DNA of 64,000 nt from Massilia agilis (GTDB lineage: Bacteria; Pseudomonadota; Gammaproteobacteria; Burkholderiales; Burkholderiaceae_D), in the NCBI RefSeq assembly GCF_024756255.1, contig NZ_JANUHB010000003.1, forward strand, positions 496,001 through 560,000. Reading direction: 5' to 3'. Below the pieces are notes generated by a model that ran no database searches, was not told the DNA's origin, and saw only the letters and a list, made by a program, of their open reading frames with translations. Numbering within the stretch: position 1 is the stretch's first letter; every line of letters starts with the position of its first letter. Of this stretch, positions 9,146 to 18,239 are shown in pieces. Position numbers and translations under genes: made by a program.

Positions 9146-10237
9146 ATGAGTCTCAAATGCGGCATCGTCGGCCTGCCCAACGTCGGCAAGTCCACCCTGT
9201 TCAACGCCCTGACCAAGGCCGGCATCCCGGCTGAAAATTATCCGTTCTGCACCATCGAGCCGAACGTCGGCGTGGTCGAGGTGCCCGATCCGCGCATGGC
9301 CAAGCTGGCCGAGATCGTCAAGCCGGAGCGCATCGTCAACGCCATCGTCGAATTCGTCGACATCGCGGGCCTGGTGGCCGGCGCGTCCAAGGGCGAGGGC
9401 CTGGGCAACCAGTTCCTGTCGCACATCCGCGAAACCGACGCGATCGTCAACGTGGTGCGCTGCTTCGAAGACCCGAACGTGGTGCACGTGGCCGGCAAGG
9501 TCAGCCCGATCGACGACATCGAAGTGATCCAGACCGAGCTGGCGCTGGCCGACCTGGGCACCGTCGAGAAGGTGTACCACCGCGAGCTCAAGAAATCGCG
9601 TGCCGGCGACAAGGAGGCGATCAAGCTGTGCGCGCTGCTGGAGAAAATCACGCCGCACCTGAACGAAGGCAAGCCGGTGCGGACGCTGGGCCTGGACGCC
9701 GAACAGCTCGAACTGCTCAAGCCGCTGTGCCTGATCACCGCCAAGCCGGCCATGTACGTGGCCAACGTGTCGGACACGGGCTTTACCAACAACCCGCTGC
9801 TGGACCAGCTGACCGAGTACGCGAAGGCCCAGAACGCGCCGATCGTGGCGATCTGCGCGGCCATCGAGTCCGAAATCGCCGACCTCGAGGACGCCGACAA
9901 GGAAGCCTTCCTGGCCGACATGGGCATGGAAGAGCCGGGCCTGGACCGCCTGATCCGCGCGGCCTACAAGCTGCTGGGCCTGCAGACCTACTTCACCGCC
10001 GGCGTGAAGGAAGTGCGCGCCTGGACCATCCACATCGGCGACACCGCGCCCAAGGCCGCGGGCGTGATCCACACCGACTTCGAGCGCGGCTTCATCCGTG
10101 CACAGACGATTTCATATGAGGACTTCATCCAGTACAAGGGCGAGGCCGGCGCCAAGGAAGCGGGCAAGATGCGCGCGGAAGGCAAGGAGTATGTCGTCAA
10201 GGATGGCGACGTGCTGAACTTCCTGTTCAACGTCTAA
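9146..10237 (+). CDS. ychF: Redox-regulated ATPase YchF (Obg-like)
   Basis: A 363-residue Obg-like P-loop ATPase of universal distribution; binds ribosomes and is linked to oxidative-stress responses. The P-loop [17 protein letters not shown] starts near residue 8, [20 protein letters not shown] is the switch region, and the C-terminal TGS domain ends in [15 protein letters not shown]. The length is exactly typical. It usually follows pth directly; here about 4.5 kb of accessory DNA lies between. Confidence 0.97.
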   Translation: MSLKCGIVGLPNVGKSTLFNALTKAGIPAENYPFCTIEPNVGVVEVPDPRMAKLAEIVKPERIVNAIVEFVDIAGLVAGASKGEGLGNQFLSHIRETDAIVNVVRCFEDPNVVHVAGKVSPIDDIEVIQTELALADLGTVEKVYHRELKKSRAGDKEAIKLCALLEKITPHLNEGKPVRTLGLDAEQLELLKPLCLITAKPAMYVANVSDTGFTNNPLLDQLTEYAKAQNAPIVAICAAIESEIADLEDADKEAFLADMGMEEPGLDRLIRAAYKLLGLQTYFTAGVKEVRAWTIHIGDTAPKAAGVIHTDFERGFIRAQTISYEDFIQYKGEAGAKEAGKMRAEGKEYVVKDGDVLNFLFNV

Positions 10238-10270
10238 GCGTCCGGGCCCGGCAGGGCCTGGCGAACCTCG

Positions 10271-10303
10271 CAAGCCCCGGCTGCCGCTTGGCGCCGGGGC
10301 TTG
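10271..10303. terminator. Bidirectional hairpin between ychF and the sulfatase-family gene
   Basis: CAAGCCCCGGC (10271-10281) pairs perfectly with GCCGGGGCTTG (10293-10303), an 11-bp stem with an 11-base loop, between two convergent genes. The T-run is poor (TTCGTTT) on the plus side. Confidence 0.6.
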
Positions 10304-10326
10304 TTCGTTTCGGCCGGCGCCAAGGC

Positions 10327-12153
10327 TCACCGCGCTTTCGGGTTCCCCAGGCCATGGCCGCCGCTGCCGGCCAGCGCAGGCAGCTTGTCCTTCGGCTTGC
10401 CGGCCACCAGCAGGTGGCAGGCGCCGCGCGTCGTTGCGCTGTCCCACTCGATCGGCTCGGGCGCGTTCACCCATCGCGTCTGCGCCTGGAACGATGCGCT
10501 GGCCAGGCTGCGCGAGCGGTCCAGTTGCGGCGTGTCGATCTCGGCCAGGTCGAGCATGGTCGGCAGGATGGCTTCGGTGGTGATCGGCGCTGTCGCGTTC
10601 TTCGCCAGCCGTTCGAAGCGCCCGGGCCATTGTGCCTTGTATTGGCGCGAGACCCAGGCCATGGCCGCGACCGGGAACTCCTGCCGGCCTGAACTGCCAT
10701 GGCCGGACCGCCCACAGGTGCCGTCGAACAGCGTCTCGCCGTGATCGGCAGCGTAGACCAGCGCCGAGACGGCATCCTGCCTGCCGAGGGTCTCGATGAT
10801 GCTGGCCAGCACGTAGTCGGTGTAGTGCATCGCGTTGTCGTAGGAATTCTCGACAGCGAGCTTGTTGCGCCGGTCGTGGTGGTCCGGATCGTGCAGCGAA
10901 CGCAGCGACGGCTGGAAGATGTCGAACGCGGCTGGATAGCGCCGTTGGTACGAGTCGTGCGAGCCGAGCATGTGCAGGACGAAGAACTGCTTCTGCTCAT
11001 GCCGCGCGAGGAATTTGGCCAGCGGCGCGATCAAGTGTTCGTCGTACAAGCCGTCCATGTGCATCGTGCGGATCGACAGGTTCATGAAGACCGCTTCGTC
11101 GGCTTCGCGCGAAAAGTGCGAGACCTCGGTTTCGCGCATGCCGATCGGCTGCTGGTTCGAGATCCAGTAGGTCTTGAAGCCGGCTTCACGGAACGCGCTC
11201 ACCAGCGACCTGGCGCGTTCGCGCTCCTGGTCTTGCGGCAGCGGCGGGGTGAGCATGGTGGGCACTGAGAGGTTGGTGTAGGTGAACGGCGTGATGATGT
11301 CGGGGATGGGGACGACGTTCTCCTGCCGGGCGAGGAAGGAAGGCAGGCCGCGGGTGTAGCCATTGAGCGCGAAGCGGTCGGCGCGCGCGGTTTCCCCAAT
11401 CACGAGCACGTAGATCTGCCGCGCCGCCGGTGGTTGGAGCTGGCGCGCGTGGTAACGGAACAGCGCCCGGCTTTGCTCGGCGTGGCGCAGGTAGGTGCTC
11501 TCGCGGCAGAACTCGCCGAGCGAGACGAAGCGGCCAAGCGGGAAGATCGGGCGCACGTTGGCAAGCGGGGCAAGCAGGCCGTCGTCGGCCTTCTTGACTG
11601 CCGCGGCCAGCCCGGTGTGTCCGGCGTCGCGCAGCAGATGCTCCGCGGCCGGGGCAGTGGGAAACAGCACCACCAGTGCGGCCAGCAAGGCCAGGACGGC
11701 ACGCGCGGGACGCCGTATGCCGCGCCGGTAGCAGCGCCAGTTTCGTCCCAGACCCCGGCGCGCGGCCCGTGCCGTCATCAGCCATATGCCGGCCGCAAAC
11801 AACGTGCAGCACAGCAGGGTCGTGGCGCGCCCGCGCATGAAGTCCGCCGCTTCGATCATGTTGCTGTCGCCGATCGACAGCAACACCGGCGTGCCCGGGG
11901 GCTCCTGGTACACGAAAAAGAAAAACAGGTCGAACGGCAGCAGGACAAGGAGAAAGAAGGCCGAGTAGTACACGGCGCGCTCGAAACTGGCGAAGGCCAG
12001 GTGCCACACGCAGAAGAAGGCGAGCGCCAGCAGCACCTTTTCAACACTGATGAGCCTGAAGTCGGACAGCAGGAAGCAAATCGCCGGGGACAGCCACGCC
12101 AGCAGGTAGGCTGGAAGGACCTGCTTTGTCCACATGGCGGGCCAGGTCTTCAT
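10327..12153 (-). CDS. Phosphoethanolamine transferase-type sulfatase-family membrane protein
   Basis: 608 residues: about five transmembrane helices in the first 170 residues, then a periplasmic alkaline-phosphatase/sulfatase fold. The nucleophile motif VIGETARADRF puts Thr at residue 255, and YAADHGETL gives the metal-binding D-H-E set. This matches the EptA/CptA/MCR superfamily, which moves phosphoethanolamine from phosphatidylethanolamine to lipid A or core sugars. Which acceptor is used here cannot be told. ATG at 12153 starts the first hydrophobic region; a TTG at 12192 would add 13 residues. The gene is monocistronic and convergent with ychF. Confidence 0.85.
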   Translation of the reverse strand: MKTWPAMWTKQVLPAYLLAWLSPAICFLLSDFRLISVEKVLLALAFFCVWHLAFASFERAVYYSAFFLLVLLPFDLFFFFVYQEPPGTPVLLSIGDSNMIEAADFMRGRATTLLCCTLFAAGIWLMTARAARRGLGRNWRCYRRGIRRPARAVLALLAALVVLFPTAPAAEHLLRDAGHTGLAAAVKKADDGLLAPLANVRPIFPLGRFVSLGEFCRESTYLRHAEQSRALFRYHARQLQPPAARQIYVLVIGETARADRFALNGYTRGLPSFLARQENVVPIPDIITPFTYTNLSVPTMLTPPLPQDQERERARSLVSAFREAGFKTYWISNQQPIGMRETEVSHFSREADEAVFMNLSIRTMHMDGLYDEHLIAPLAKFLARHEQKQFFVLHMLGSHDSYQRRYPAAFDIFQPSLRSLHDPDHHDRRNKLAVENSYDNAMHYTDYVLASIIETLGRQDAVSALVYAADHGETLFDGTCGRSGHGSSGRQEFPVAAMAWVSRQYKAQWPGRFERLAKNATAPITTEAILPTMLDLAEIDTPQLDRSRSLASASFQAQTRWVNAPEPIEWDSATTRGACHLLVAGKPKDKLPALAGSGGHGLGNPKAR

Positions 12154-12297
12154 GATCGGTGCATGACACTCTCGGGCGACAGGGCGAAGCAAAGGTTATC
12201 CCTGTGCGGCCATGATCCGTTTGCGCGAGCCCAAGCTTGGTCCCGCTTGCCCGGGCTGCATATTCCCAGCTGCTGCAGACCGGCCTGGCGCCGTCGC

Positions 12298-12720
12298 TCA
12301 GGCGGCCAGGTGGCGGCGCAGCAAGCGCATCAGGGCGCCGATGCCGGGCAGTTTCTGGTAGAGCTCTTCGGCGGCGTCCCAGTAGTCGCGGTGGCTTGCC
12401 ACCCTGCCGTCCGGCCTGAACACGAGGTGGGACATGCCACGTATCACTTCCTCCTTGCTGCTGCCCCATCCGCGCGTACGGTAGTGGAGCTCCCAGGCCA
12501 GCATTGCCTCGCCGGCGCCAGCCAGCGTACGTGTGACGATAAAGCGGGGTGCTTGCAGCTGCGTGAACATGTGCCTGAAAATGCGCTCGATCGCGGCCAC
12601 GCCGCGCACCTCGTTGAAGGGATCCTTGAAGCAGGCATCGTCGCCGTAGAAGTCGGCGCAGCGGCCCACGCTGTCCGGGGACAGGGTTTCGTAGAATTCA
12701 ATCAGGCCGGCAAGCTTCAT
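12298..12720 (-). CDS. NTF2/SnoaL-like protein
   Basis: 140 residues of the nuclear-transport-factor-2-like fold (MKLAGLIEFYETLSPDSV, FKDPFNEVRG, VIRGMSHLVF, RDYWDAAEELYQKLP). These small cone-shaped proteins bind or isomerise small ligands; the function here is unknown. ATG at 12720 overlaps the SDR stop by four bases (ATGA), so it is the last gene of the leftward operon folE2-FAD oxidoreductase-DUF1365-methyltransferase-DUF3833-SDR. That same set recurs beside LitR-type regulators, suggesting a role in lipid modification. Confidence 0.85.
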   Translation of the reverse strand: MKLAGLIEFYETLSPDSVGRCADFYGDDACFKDPFNEVRGVAAIERIFRHMFTQLQAPRFIVTRTLAGAGEAMLAWELHYRTRGWGSSKEEVIRGMSHLVFRPDGRVASHRDYWDAAEELYQKLPGIGALMRLLRRHLAA

Positions 12721-13478
12721 GCGCCGGCCCCGGTGATGCGGCGAACCAGCGGAAAATACCAGCGGTAGGGCAGCAGCGCGAGCAGCTTGAGCACACGCGT
12801 GAAGCGTTGCGGGTAATGGATTTCGAAGTGCCCGCGGGCAAAGCCGTCCAGTGTTGCGGTCGCCGCCTGTTCGGGCGTGAGCAGGGCGGGCATCGGAAAG
12901 GTGTTGCCCGCCGTCAGGCGTGTGCGCACGAATCCGGGGTTGACGACCCACACCCCGACTTCCTGCGGCGCCAGCTCCAGGTGCAGGCATTCGGCAAAGT
13001 GGATCAGCGCCGCCTTGCCCGGTCCGTAGCACAGCGCGCGCGGCAGCCCGCGGTAGCCGGCAACGCTGGCGACAAAGGCGATGCCACCGCCCGGCGCCAG
13101 GCCAGGCAGCACGGTGGCGGCAAAGCGCAGCGCGCCATTGAAATTGACGTCGACGACTTGTTCGGCGCGGGCGAGATCGAAATCGGCAGCGCCCATCGGC
13201 GCGTAGTCGCCGGCGAGGTAGATCGCCACATCCACGCTCCCCCAGGCGGCGCACAGCGCGCGGTGGGCCATGGCGAGACTGGCGGCGTCGGCCACATCGC
13301 AGGGCAGCACCAGCGCGTCCGGCAGTGCCAGCGCGCGCAGTTGCCCGGCCGATCGCGCCGACAGCGCCAGCCGGGCGCCACGCCGGGCGAGCTCGGTGGC
13401 CAGGGCGGCGCCGATGCCACTGGATGCGCCGACCAGCCATACCTTGCGGCCGCGCCAGTCGCGTATGCGGGGATTCAT
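12717..13478 (-). CDS. SDR-family NAD(P)-dependent oxidoreductase
   Basis: A 253-residue classical short-chain dehydrogenase. The cofactor motif VGASSGIGAAL lies at about residues 14-24, the catalytic Ser is in FVASVAGYRG, and the catalytic YxxxK appears as YGPGK. The C-terminal region is basic and hydrophobic (RVLKLLALLPYRWYFPLVRR), suggesting membrane contact. Its start overlaps the DUF3833 stop and its stop overlaps the NTF2-like start by four bases each, so all three are coupled. The substrate is unknown; context suggests a lipid or fatty-acid derivative. Confidence 0.9.
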   Translation of the reverse strand: MNPRIRDWRGRKVWLVGASSGIGAALATELARRGARLALSARSAGQLRALALPDALVLPCDVADAASLAMAHRALCAAWGSVDVAIYLAGDYAPMGAADFDLARAEQVVDVNFNGALRFAATVLPGLAPGGGIAFVASVAGYRGLPRALCYGPGKAALIHFAECLHLELAPQEVGVWVVNPGFVRTRLTAGNTFPMPALLTPEQAATATLDGFARGHFEIHYPQRFTRVLKLLALLPYRWYFPLVRRITGAGA

Positions 13479-13996
13479 CGCTTGACGAATGCCAGCGTGA
13501 CCTCGCCCACCCGCACGCCCCACTTGGACATGGTGGAGCGGTTGAGCATGACCTGGTCGTCCATCAGGAACATCCAGTCGTCCACATCGACGTTATAGGT
13601 CCTGTCGCCCACCGGCAGCTGGAGCACGTAGCGCCAGTGCAGCGCGTTGCCCGCGAGCCGGCCGACCGCTTCGCCGGCGACATCGGCAGCGGTGCCCCGG
13701 TAGCTGCCGTCGGGCTGGCGGCGCAGGTTCCACACGCGGCGCGAGCGGGTTCCGTCGGACCATTCGAAGCGCTCGTCCAGCACGCCGGCATCGCCCTTCC
13801 AGCTGGCTTGCAGGGTGACGTGGAAGCGCTTCTTCACCCGGCCGAAGCGGTCCTGGAACATGCCCCACGCATCGAGCTTGCCATCGAGGTAGCGTTCCAG
13901 GTGCAGTGCCGGCTGCTCCTGCCGGTACTGGGCCAGGTCGTCCGAGGCGCACGCGGCCAGGCCGAGCGGGAGCAGGGCGCAAACCAGGCTTTTCAT
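13475..13996 (-). CDS. DUF3833-type lipoprotein
   Basis: 173 residues with a lipoprotein signal peptide (MKSLVCALLPLGLAAC, Cys16 acylated). The body (LERYLDGKLDAWGMFQDRFG, VGDRTYNVDVDDWMFLMDDQ) matches the DUF3833 pattern of small beta-rich envelope proteins, which travel with cyclopropane-synthase/DUF1365/amine-oxidase genes. Both ends overlap neighbouring genes by four bases (ATGA). The biochemical role is unknown. Confidence 0.85.
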   Translation of the reverse strand: MKSLVCALLPLGLAACASDDLAQYRQEQPALHLERYLDGKLDAWGMFQDRFGRVKKRFHVTLQASWKGDAGVLDERFEWSDGTRSRRVWNLRRQPDGSYRGTAADVAGEAVGRLAGNALHWRYVLQLPVGDRTYNVDVDDWMFLMDDQVMLNRSTMSKWGVRVGEVTLAFVKR

Positions 13997-15207
13997 GGGC
14001 GTTCCTGGTCCAGGCTGGCGTGTTTCAGGCGGAACTGGACGACGTCGATGTTCCCGGCCAGGAAGCCCGCCTCGCAATAGCACAGGTACAGGCGCCACAG
14101 GCGGCGGAAGGTGTCGTCGAAGCCGAGCGCGGCGATCGCGGGCCAGTTGGCCTCGAAGCGGGTGCGCCAGGCCGCCAGCGTGCGCGCGTAATCGGCGCCG
14201 AAGGCGACTTCGCGCGTGACTTCCAGGCCCTGCCGGGCCGCCGCGCGCCGGAACGCCTCGCGCGAGGGCAGCATGCCGCCAGGGAAGATGTATTGCTGGA
14301 TGAAGTCGGTGCCGCGCCGGTATTGCGGGAACAGGTGGTCGGCGATGGTAATGCTCTGCACGACCGCCTGCCCGCCCGGGCGCAGCACCCGGGCGAGGGT
14401 GGCGAAATAGGCGGGCCACCAGCGCTCGCCGACCGCCTCGAACATTTCGATCGACACCACGTGGTCGAAGCGCTGGCCGATGTCGCGGTAGTCCTGCAGG
14501 CGCAGGTCGGCCTGCGGCACGCGGCGTTGTGCCCAAGCGAGCTGGGACGGCGACAGCGTGACCCCGGTCAGCGCCAGTCCATGCTGGACCGCCAGCTCGG
14601 CAAAACCGCCCCATCCGCAACCGATCTCCAGCACGTGCTGGCCGGGGGCTGGCTGCAGCAGCGCGAGCACATGCTCGTACTTGGCGCGCTGGGCCTGTGC
14701 CAGGCTGGCGCCGGCCGCGCCCCACATGGCGGCCGAATAGCTCATGGTCTCGTCGAGCCACAGCGCGTAGAAGTCGTTGCCCAGGTCGTAATGGGCGAGG
14801 ATGTTGCGGCGCGCGCCGGCCCGGCTGTTGCGGCGCAGCCAGTGGCGCAGGCGTGCGGCCAGCAGCTGCGGCCAGGAGCCGTAGACCGCGTCCGCCAGGG
14901 TGTCGCGGTTGCGCGCGAGCAGGGTGAGCAGGGCGGTGAGGTCGGGCGCATCCCACTGTCCGTCAAGGTAGGCTTCGGCCAGGCCGATGTCGCCGCGCGC
15001 GAGCACGCGGCCGAACACGGCCTCGTCATGCACGTGCATGCCAACGGCGGTGCTGCCGTGGCCGAACTGGCGGGTGGCGCCGTCCGGCAGGCGCACTTCG
15101 AGCAGGCCGCCGGCCAGCTTGTCGAGCAGCCCGAAGACGGTACGGGTATCGCGCCCCGGACGGGGGCAGCCGCCCAGGGACAGGGCGTCATCGATGGTGT
15201 GGGTCAT
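13993..15207 (-). CDS. Cyclopropane-fatty-acyl-phospholipid synthase-like methyltransferase
   Basis: 404 residues. The SAM-binding motif VLEIGCGWGGFAELAVQHGL lies in the middle and is followed by VTLSPSQLAWAQRR, QDYRDIGQRFDHVVSIEMFE and QQYIFPGGMLPS, all hallmarks of CFA synthases, which methylate double bonds of membrane phospholipid acyl chains. The N-terminal domain (residues 20-120) is the lipid-binding part. In this gene context the enzyme could make cyclopropane fatty acids or, as a UfaM-type relative, methylated furan fatty acid precursors; sequence reading alone does not decide. It overlaps DUF1365 by 20 bp and DUF3833 by four bases. Confidence 0.88.
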   Translation of the reverse strand: MTHTIDDALSLGGCPRPGRDTRTVFGLLDKLAGGLLEVRLPDGATRQFGHGSTAVGMHVHDEAVFGRVLARGDIGLAEAYLDGQWDAPDLTALLTLLARNRDTLADAVYGSWPQLLAARLRHWLRRNSRAGARRNILAHYDLGNDFYALWLDETMSYSAAMWGAAGASLAQAQRAKYEHVLALLQPAPGQHVLEIGCGWGGFAELAVQHGLALTGVTLSPSQLAWAQRRVPQADLRLQDYRDIGQRFDHVVSIEMFEAVGERWWPAYFATLARVLRPGGQAVVQSITIADHLFPQYRRGTDFIQQYIFPGGMLPSREAFRRAAARQGLEVTREVAFGADYARTLAAWRTRFEANWPAIAALGFDDTFRRLWRLYLCYCEAGFLAGNIDVVQFRLKHASLDQERP

Positions 15208-15967
15208 GGGGAGGAATGGTTGGTGAAGCGCAGGCCGGGCTGGCCCCGTGGAACGGCACGCCCTTCAGCCAGAGCCTGAGTGCCTGCCAGTGGATACGTG
15301 CGGTCACGCCCAGGGTCAGGAAGGGCATGCGCAGGAACGCGGCGAGCAGCGCGCGGGCGGTCCACGGCCTGGCTGTGCCGGCGATGGCCGTGCGCAGCAG
15401 CTCGCCCGCGTTATCGTCGTAGTCGATGCGTACCAGCTGGCGCGCGGCGCCGGGCGCGAAGCGGAAGCGGTAGTGCCCTTCGACGCGGTTGAATGGCGAT
15501 ACGTGCAGGCGCTTTTCGGCAACCAGGGCGGCATCGGTGTCGAGCGCGGCGCCGCCCTGGTGCAGCAGGTAGTGGCAACGTTCGCCAAAGGTGTTGTTGA
15601 CCTCGGCCAGCACGGCAACCAGGGTGCCGGCGCGGTCGTGGCAGTACCAGAAGCTGACCGGGTTGAACAGGTAGCCCAGCACACGCGGAAAGGTTTGCAG
15701 CAGCACCGGGCCGTCGCTGGGCAGCCCATGTTCTTGCAGGCGCGCTTCGATCCACGGCAGCAGCGCGCTGCCGTCGCGCGGGCCGTGGTCGCGGGAGTAA
15801 AAGCTGAGCAGGTTGGGGCGGTCGACCGAGAACACGCCGCAGGCCGCCGCCGCCAGGTCGCGCAGGGGCAGCAGCACGTAGAACACTGGATAGACGAAGC
15901 TGTTGGCGGCAGGACGCAGGCGCCGGTGCATGACGTGGCCGAGGTAGAGCCGGGGACGGGTGTCCAT
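15188..15967 (-). CDS. DUF1365 family protein
   Basis: 259 residues with the family patterns MHRRLRPAANSFVYPVFYVL at the start, then FPRVLGYLFNPVSFWYCHD, EVNNTFGERCHYLL and KRLHVSPFNRVEGHYRF. DUF1365 genes almost always sit between an FAD amine-oxidase-like gene and a CFA-synthase-like gene, as here, and are thought to act in the same lipid-modifying pathway. The 3' end overlaps the methyltransferase start by 20 bp, and the gene begins 6 bp after the oxidoreductase stop. The C-terminal tail is His/Pro-rich. Confidence 0.9.
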   Translation of the reverse strand: MDTRPRLYLGHVMHRRLRPAANSFVYPVFYVLLPLRDLAAAACGVFSVDRPNLLSFYSRDHGPRDGSALLPWIEARLQEHGLPSDGPVLLQTFPRVLGYLFNPVSFWYCHDRAGTLVAVLAEVNNTFGERCHYLLHQGGAALDTDAALVAEKRLHVSPFNRVEGHYRFRFAPGAARQLVRIDYDDNAGELLRTAIAGTARPWTARALLAAFLRMPFLTLGVTARIHWQALRLWLKGVPFHGASPACASPTIPPHDPHHR

Positions 15968-15973
15968 GCCGCC

Positions 15974-17299
15974 TCAGGCAACGAGTGCGCGCCGCATCGG
16001 CGCGGGCACCACGTCCTTTTGCCATGGCGCGCTCACGCCGAGGGCGTTGGCCACGTCCAGCGCGGCTTTCAGTCCGTCCTCGTGGAAGCCGTAGCCGCTC
16101 CAGGCGCCGGCCAGCCAGATGCCGCCATCCCCTTGCAGCGATGCGAGGCGCTGCTGGGCCGCGACGGCGGCGCCATCGAAGAGCGGGTGGGCGTAATCGA
16201 ACTCGGCCAGCACGTGGGCCGGGTCGGGTTCGCGCGCAGGGTTCAGGCTGACCACGACCGGCGTTGAAAACGGCAGCGGCTGCAGCTTGTTGATCAGGTA
16301 GGACACGCCCACGGCCGTGTTGCCGGGACCGCCTTGCCCCGCCATGTAGTTCCAGGCCGACCACAGCTTGCGCGCGCGCGGCAGCAGGCGCGCGTCGGTG
16401 TGCAGCACGGCCCGGTTCTTCTGGTAACGGATCGACGACAGCAGCGCATGCTGGGCCGCGCTGGCCGAGCGGCCGAGAATCGTGCGCGCCTGGTCGGTAT
16501 GGCAGGCCAGCACCACTTCGTCGAAGAGCTCGCTGCCGCCTTCGTAGTCCACCCGCACGCCGGCCAGCCCGCGCCGCACCGACCGTACCGGGCAGCGCAG
16601 GCGCACGTCGTCAAGCCAGGCGGCCAGCTTGTGCACGTAGCTGCGGCCGCCGTTGCGCACGGTGGACCATTGCGGGCGCTCGAGGACTTGCAGCAGGCCA
16701 TGGTTGGCGCAAAAGCGCAGGAAGGTCGCGACCGGCATGTCGAGCACGGCGCCGGTCGGGCAGGACCAGATCGCGGCGGCCATCGGCAACAGGTACCAGT
16801 GCGCGAGCGCGGGGCCATAGCCGCCCTCGTCGAGGAAGTCGCGCAAGGTGCGGCCGCGGTCGCCAACCCGGGCCAGCTCGGCGGCGCTGGCCCGGTGGAA
16901 ACGCAGGATATCGGCGAGCATGCCCCAGAAGGCGGGGCGCAGCAGGTTGCGCTTCTGGCCGAACAGCGTTGCCAGGCTGGTGCCGGCCCATTCCAGGTCG
17001 GGCTGCTCGAGGCTGACGGCAAAGCTCATCTCGGTCTCGACGGTCTCGACCCCGAGCAGGTCGAACAGGGCAGTCAGGTTGGGGTAGGTCCGCTCGTTGA
17101 ACACCAGAAAGCCGGTGTCCACCGGATGGGTGTGGCCGTCGAGCGTCACGTCGACCGTGTTGGTGTGGCCGCCCAGATAATCGTTGGCTTCGAACAGCGT
17201 GACCCGGTAGTGCCGCGACAGCAGCCAGGCGCTGGCCAGGCCGGTGATGCCGGCGCCTACCACGGCAATGCGCGGCGTGGTCATGTCGTGCTTAATCAT
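15974..17299 (-). CDS. FAD-dependent amine-oxidase-like oxidoreductase
   Basis: About 441 residues. The dinucleotide-binding motif VVGAGITGLASAWLLS is at about residues 13-28, with the ribose-binding Glu in VTLFEAND. NAD(P)-binding Rossmann-like plus flavin amine-oxidase regions follow, ending in WLAGAWSGYGFHEDGLKAAL. ATG at 17299 has a GGGGC site upstream but overlaps the folE2 stop (17292-17294); ATG at 17284 is an alternative giving 436 residues. It forms one unit with DUF1365 and the methyltransferase. Homologues in RpoE/ChrR or LitR regulons are implicated in unusual fatty-acid synthesis during light or singlet-oxygen stress. Confidence 0.88.
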   Translation of the reverse strand: MIKHDMTTPRIAVVGAGITGLASAWLLSRHYRVTLFEANDYLGGHTNTVDVTLDGHTHPVDTGFLVFNERTYPNLTALFDLLGVETVETEMSFAVSLEQPDLEWAGTSLATLFGQKRNLLRPAFWGMLADILRFHRASAAELARVGDRGRTLRDFLDEGGYGPALAHWYLLPMAAAIWSCPTGAVLDMPVATFLRFCANHGLLQVLERPQWSTVRNGGRSYVHKLAAWLDDVRLRCPVRSVRRGLAGVRVDYEGGSELFDEVVLACHTDQARTILGRSASAAQHALLSSIRYQKNRAVLHTDARLLPRARKLWSAWNYMAGQGGPGNTAVGVSYLINKLQPLPFSTPVVVSLNPAREPDPAHVLAEFDYAHPLFDGAAVAAQQRLASLQGDGGIWLAGAWSGYGFHEDGLKAALDVANALGVSAPWQKDVVPAPMRRALVA

Positions 17300-18089
17300 T
17301 GCTGCCCCACAGCTCAGCGTAGGCGGAATGATTGTGGATCGATTCGAAATTTTCCGAAGTCACCTTCCAGCTGCGGATGCGTGGCTCTTCCATGAGCTGC
17401 AGGGCGATGTCGCGCACCAGGTCTTCGACGAATTTCGGGTTGTCGTAGGCGCGCTCGGTCACCCACTTCTCGTCGGGCCGCTTGAGCAGGCCGAACACCT
17501 CGCATGAGGCTTGTTCCTCGGCCAGGCGCACCAATTCCTCGATGTCGAGCGGGGCGCGCAACACCGCTTCGATGGTGATGGTCGAGCGCTGGTTGTGGGC
17601 GCCGTAGGCCGAGATCTGCTTCGAGCACGGGCACAGGCTGGTGACCGGCGCGGCAACGCGCAGGGTGAGCTGCGGCTGGACACCGGGCAGGTGTTCGGCG
17701 ATCATCGTGACCTCGACATCGAGCAGGCTGCCGATGCCGGACACCGGCGCGCTTTTGCGGATGAAGTAGGGAAATGCCACTTCGATCCGGCCGCTGTCGG
17801 CCTCCAGCCTGGCAAGCATCTGGCCGAGGCAGAGCAGCAGGCCGGAGTGTGTCAGCGCTTCTTCTTGCGCCTCCAGCAACTCAACAAAGCGTGACATGTG
17901 GGTGCCCTTGGCGTGGGGCGCCAGGCCGACCGTCAGTTGCAGGGTGCCGACGGTGCGCACGATCCCGCTGGCGCCAGCCACGGCAATCGGGTAGCGCAAG
18001 TCCTTGACGCCGACGCGCTGGATGGGCAGGCGGCGACCATCGGAAGACGATTGCACGTCGGGCAGGAGCAGGGATTCGCGAGCATTCAT
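17292..18089 (-). CDS. folE2: GTP cyclohydrolase FolE2 (type IB)
   Basis: 265 residues. The type IB signature is visible: SLCPCSKQISAYGAHNQRS, with the metal-binding Cys and the His of the active site. The enzyme turns GTP into dihydroneopterin triphosphate, the first step to folates and other pterins, and unlike FolE can use metals other than zinc. ATG at 18089 follows GAGGA by 10 bases and yields the standard length. It is the first gene of the leftward operon and has a near-consensus promoter facing it. Its position here may reflect a demand for pterin cofactor under light or metal stress (inference). Confidence 0.92.
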   Translation of the reverse strand: MNARESLLLPDVQSSSDGRRLPIQRVGVKDLRYPIAVAGASGIVRTVGTLQLTVGLAPHAKGTHMSRFVELLEAQEEALTHSGLLLCLGQMLARLEADSGRIEVAFPYFIRKSAPVSGIGSLLDVEVTMIAEHLPGVQPQLTLRVAAPVTSLCPCSKQISAYGAHNQRSTITIEAVLRAPLDIEELVRLAEEQASCEVFGLLKRPDEKWVTERAYDNPKFVEDLVRDIALQLMEEPRIRSWKVTSENFESIHNHSAYAELWGSND

Positions 18090-18149
18090 TGGGTAATGGT
18101 CCTCAAGGCGATGGGGGTGGGACGGCGAAGCGGCTTCCCGCTCCCTTGT

Positions 18150-18164
18150 TTTGTCATGGACAAA
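18150..18164. promoter_or_regulatory. Palindrome TTTGTC-N3-GACAAA in folE2 leader (candidate operator)
   Basis: Perfect 6-bp arms: TTTGTC at 18150-18155, spacer ATG, GACAAA at 18159-18164. It lies just downstream of the predicted folE2 transcription start. A second copy (TTTGTC-TAG-GACATT) is at 18224-18238, over the ribosome-binding site of the regulator gene. A half-site TTGTC is at 18203-18207, within the folE2 -35 region. Confidence 0.5.
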
Positions 18165-18180
18165 CCGATGGGTTGCGCAT

Positions 18181-18209
18181 AAGATACTTAGCGGAAACAT
18201 GGTTGTCAA
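18181..18209 (-). promoter_or_regulatory. Sigma70-type promoter for folE2 operon
   Basis: Read on the minus strand: -35 TTGACA (18209-18204), a spacer of exactly 17 bases, and -10 TATCTT (18186-18181). Transcription would start near 18174, giving a leader of about 85 bases to the folE2 ATG. Confidence 0.65.
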
Positions 18210-18223
18210 ACGTTTTTTCGCAT

Positions 18224-18238
18224 TTTGTCTAGGACATT
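18224..18238. promoter_or_regulatory. Second TTTGTC-N3-GACAWW palindrome, overlapping the regulator's ribosome-binding site
   Basis: TTTGTC (18224-18229), spacer TAG, GACATT (18233-18238). The AGGACA ribosome-binding site of the MerR-family gene (ATG at 18240) lies inside it, so a protein bound here would block the regulator's own expression. The centres of the two palindromes are 74 bp apart, about seven helical turns. Confidence 0.45.
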
Positions 18239-18239
18239 T

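Noticed and set aside
12298..18089. ECF sigma/anti-sigma (RpoE/ChrR) control of the lipid cluster
   Set aside because: No sigma-factor or ChrR gene lies in the window; the only regulator beside the cluster is the MerR/B12 type, and the folE2 promoter matches sigma70.
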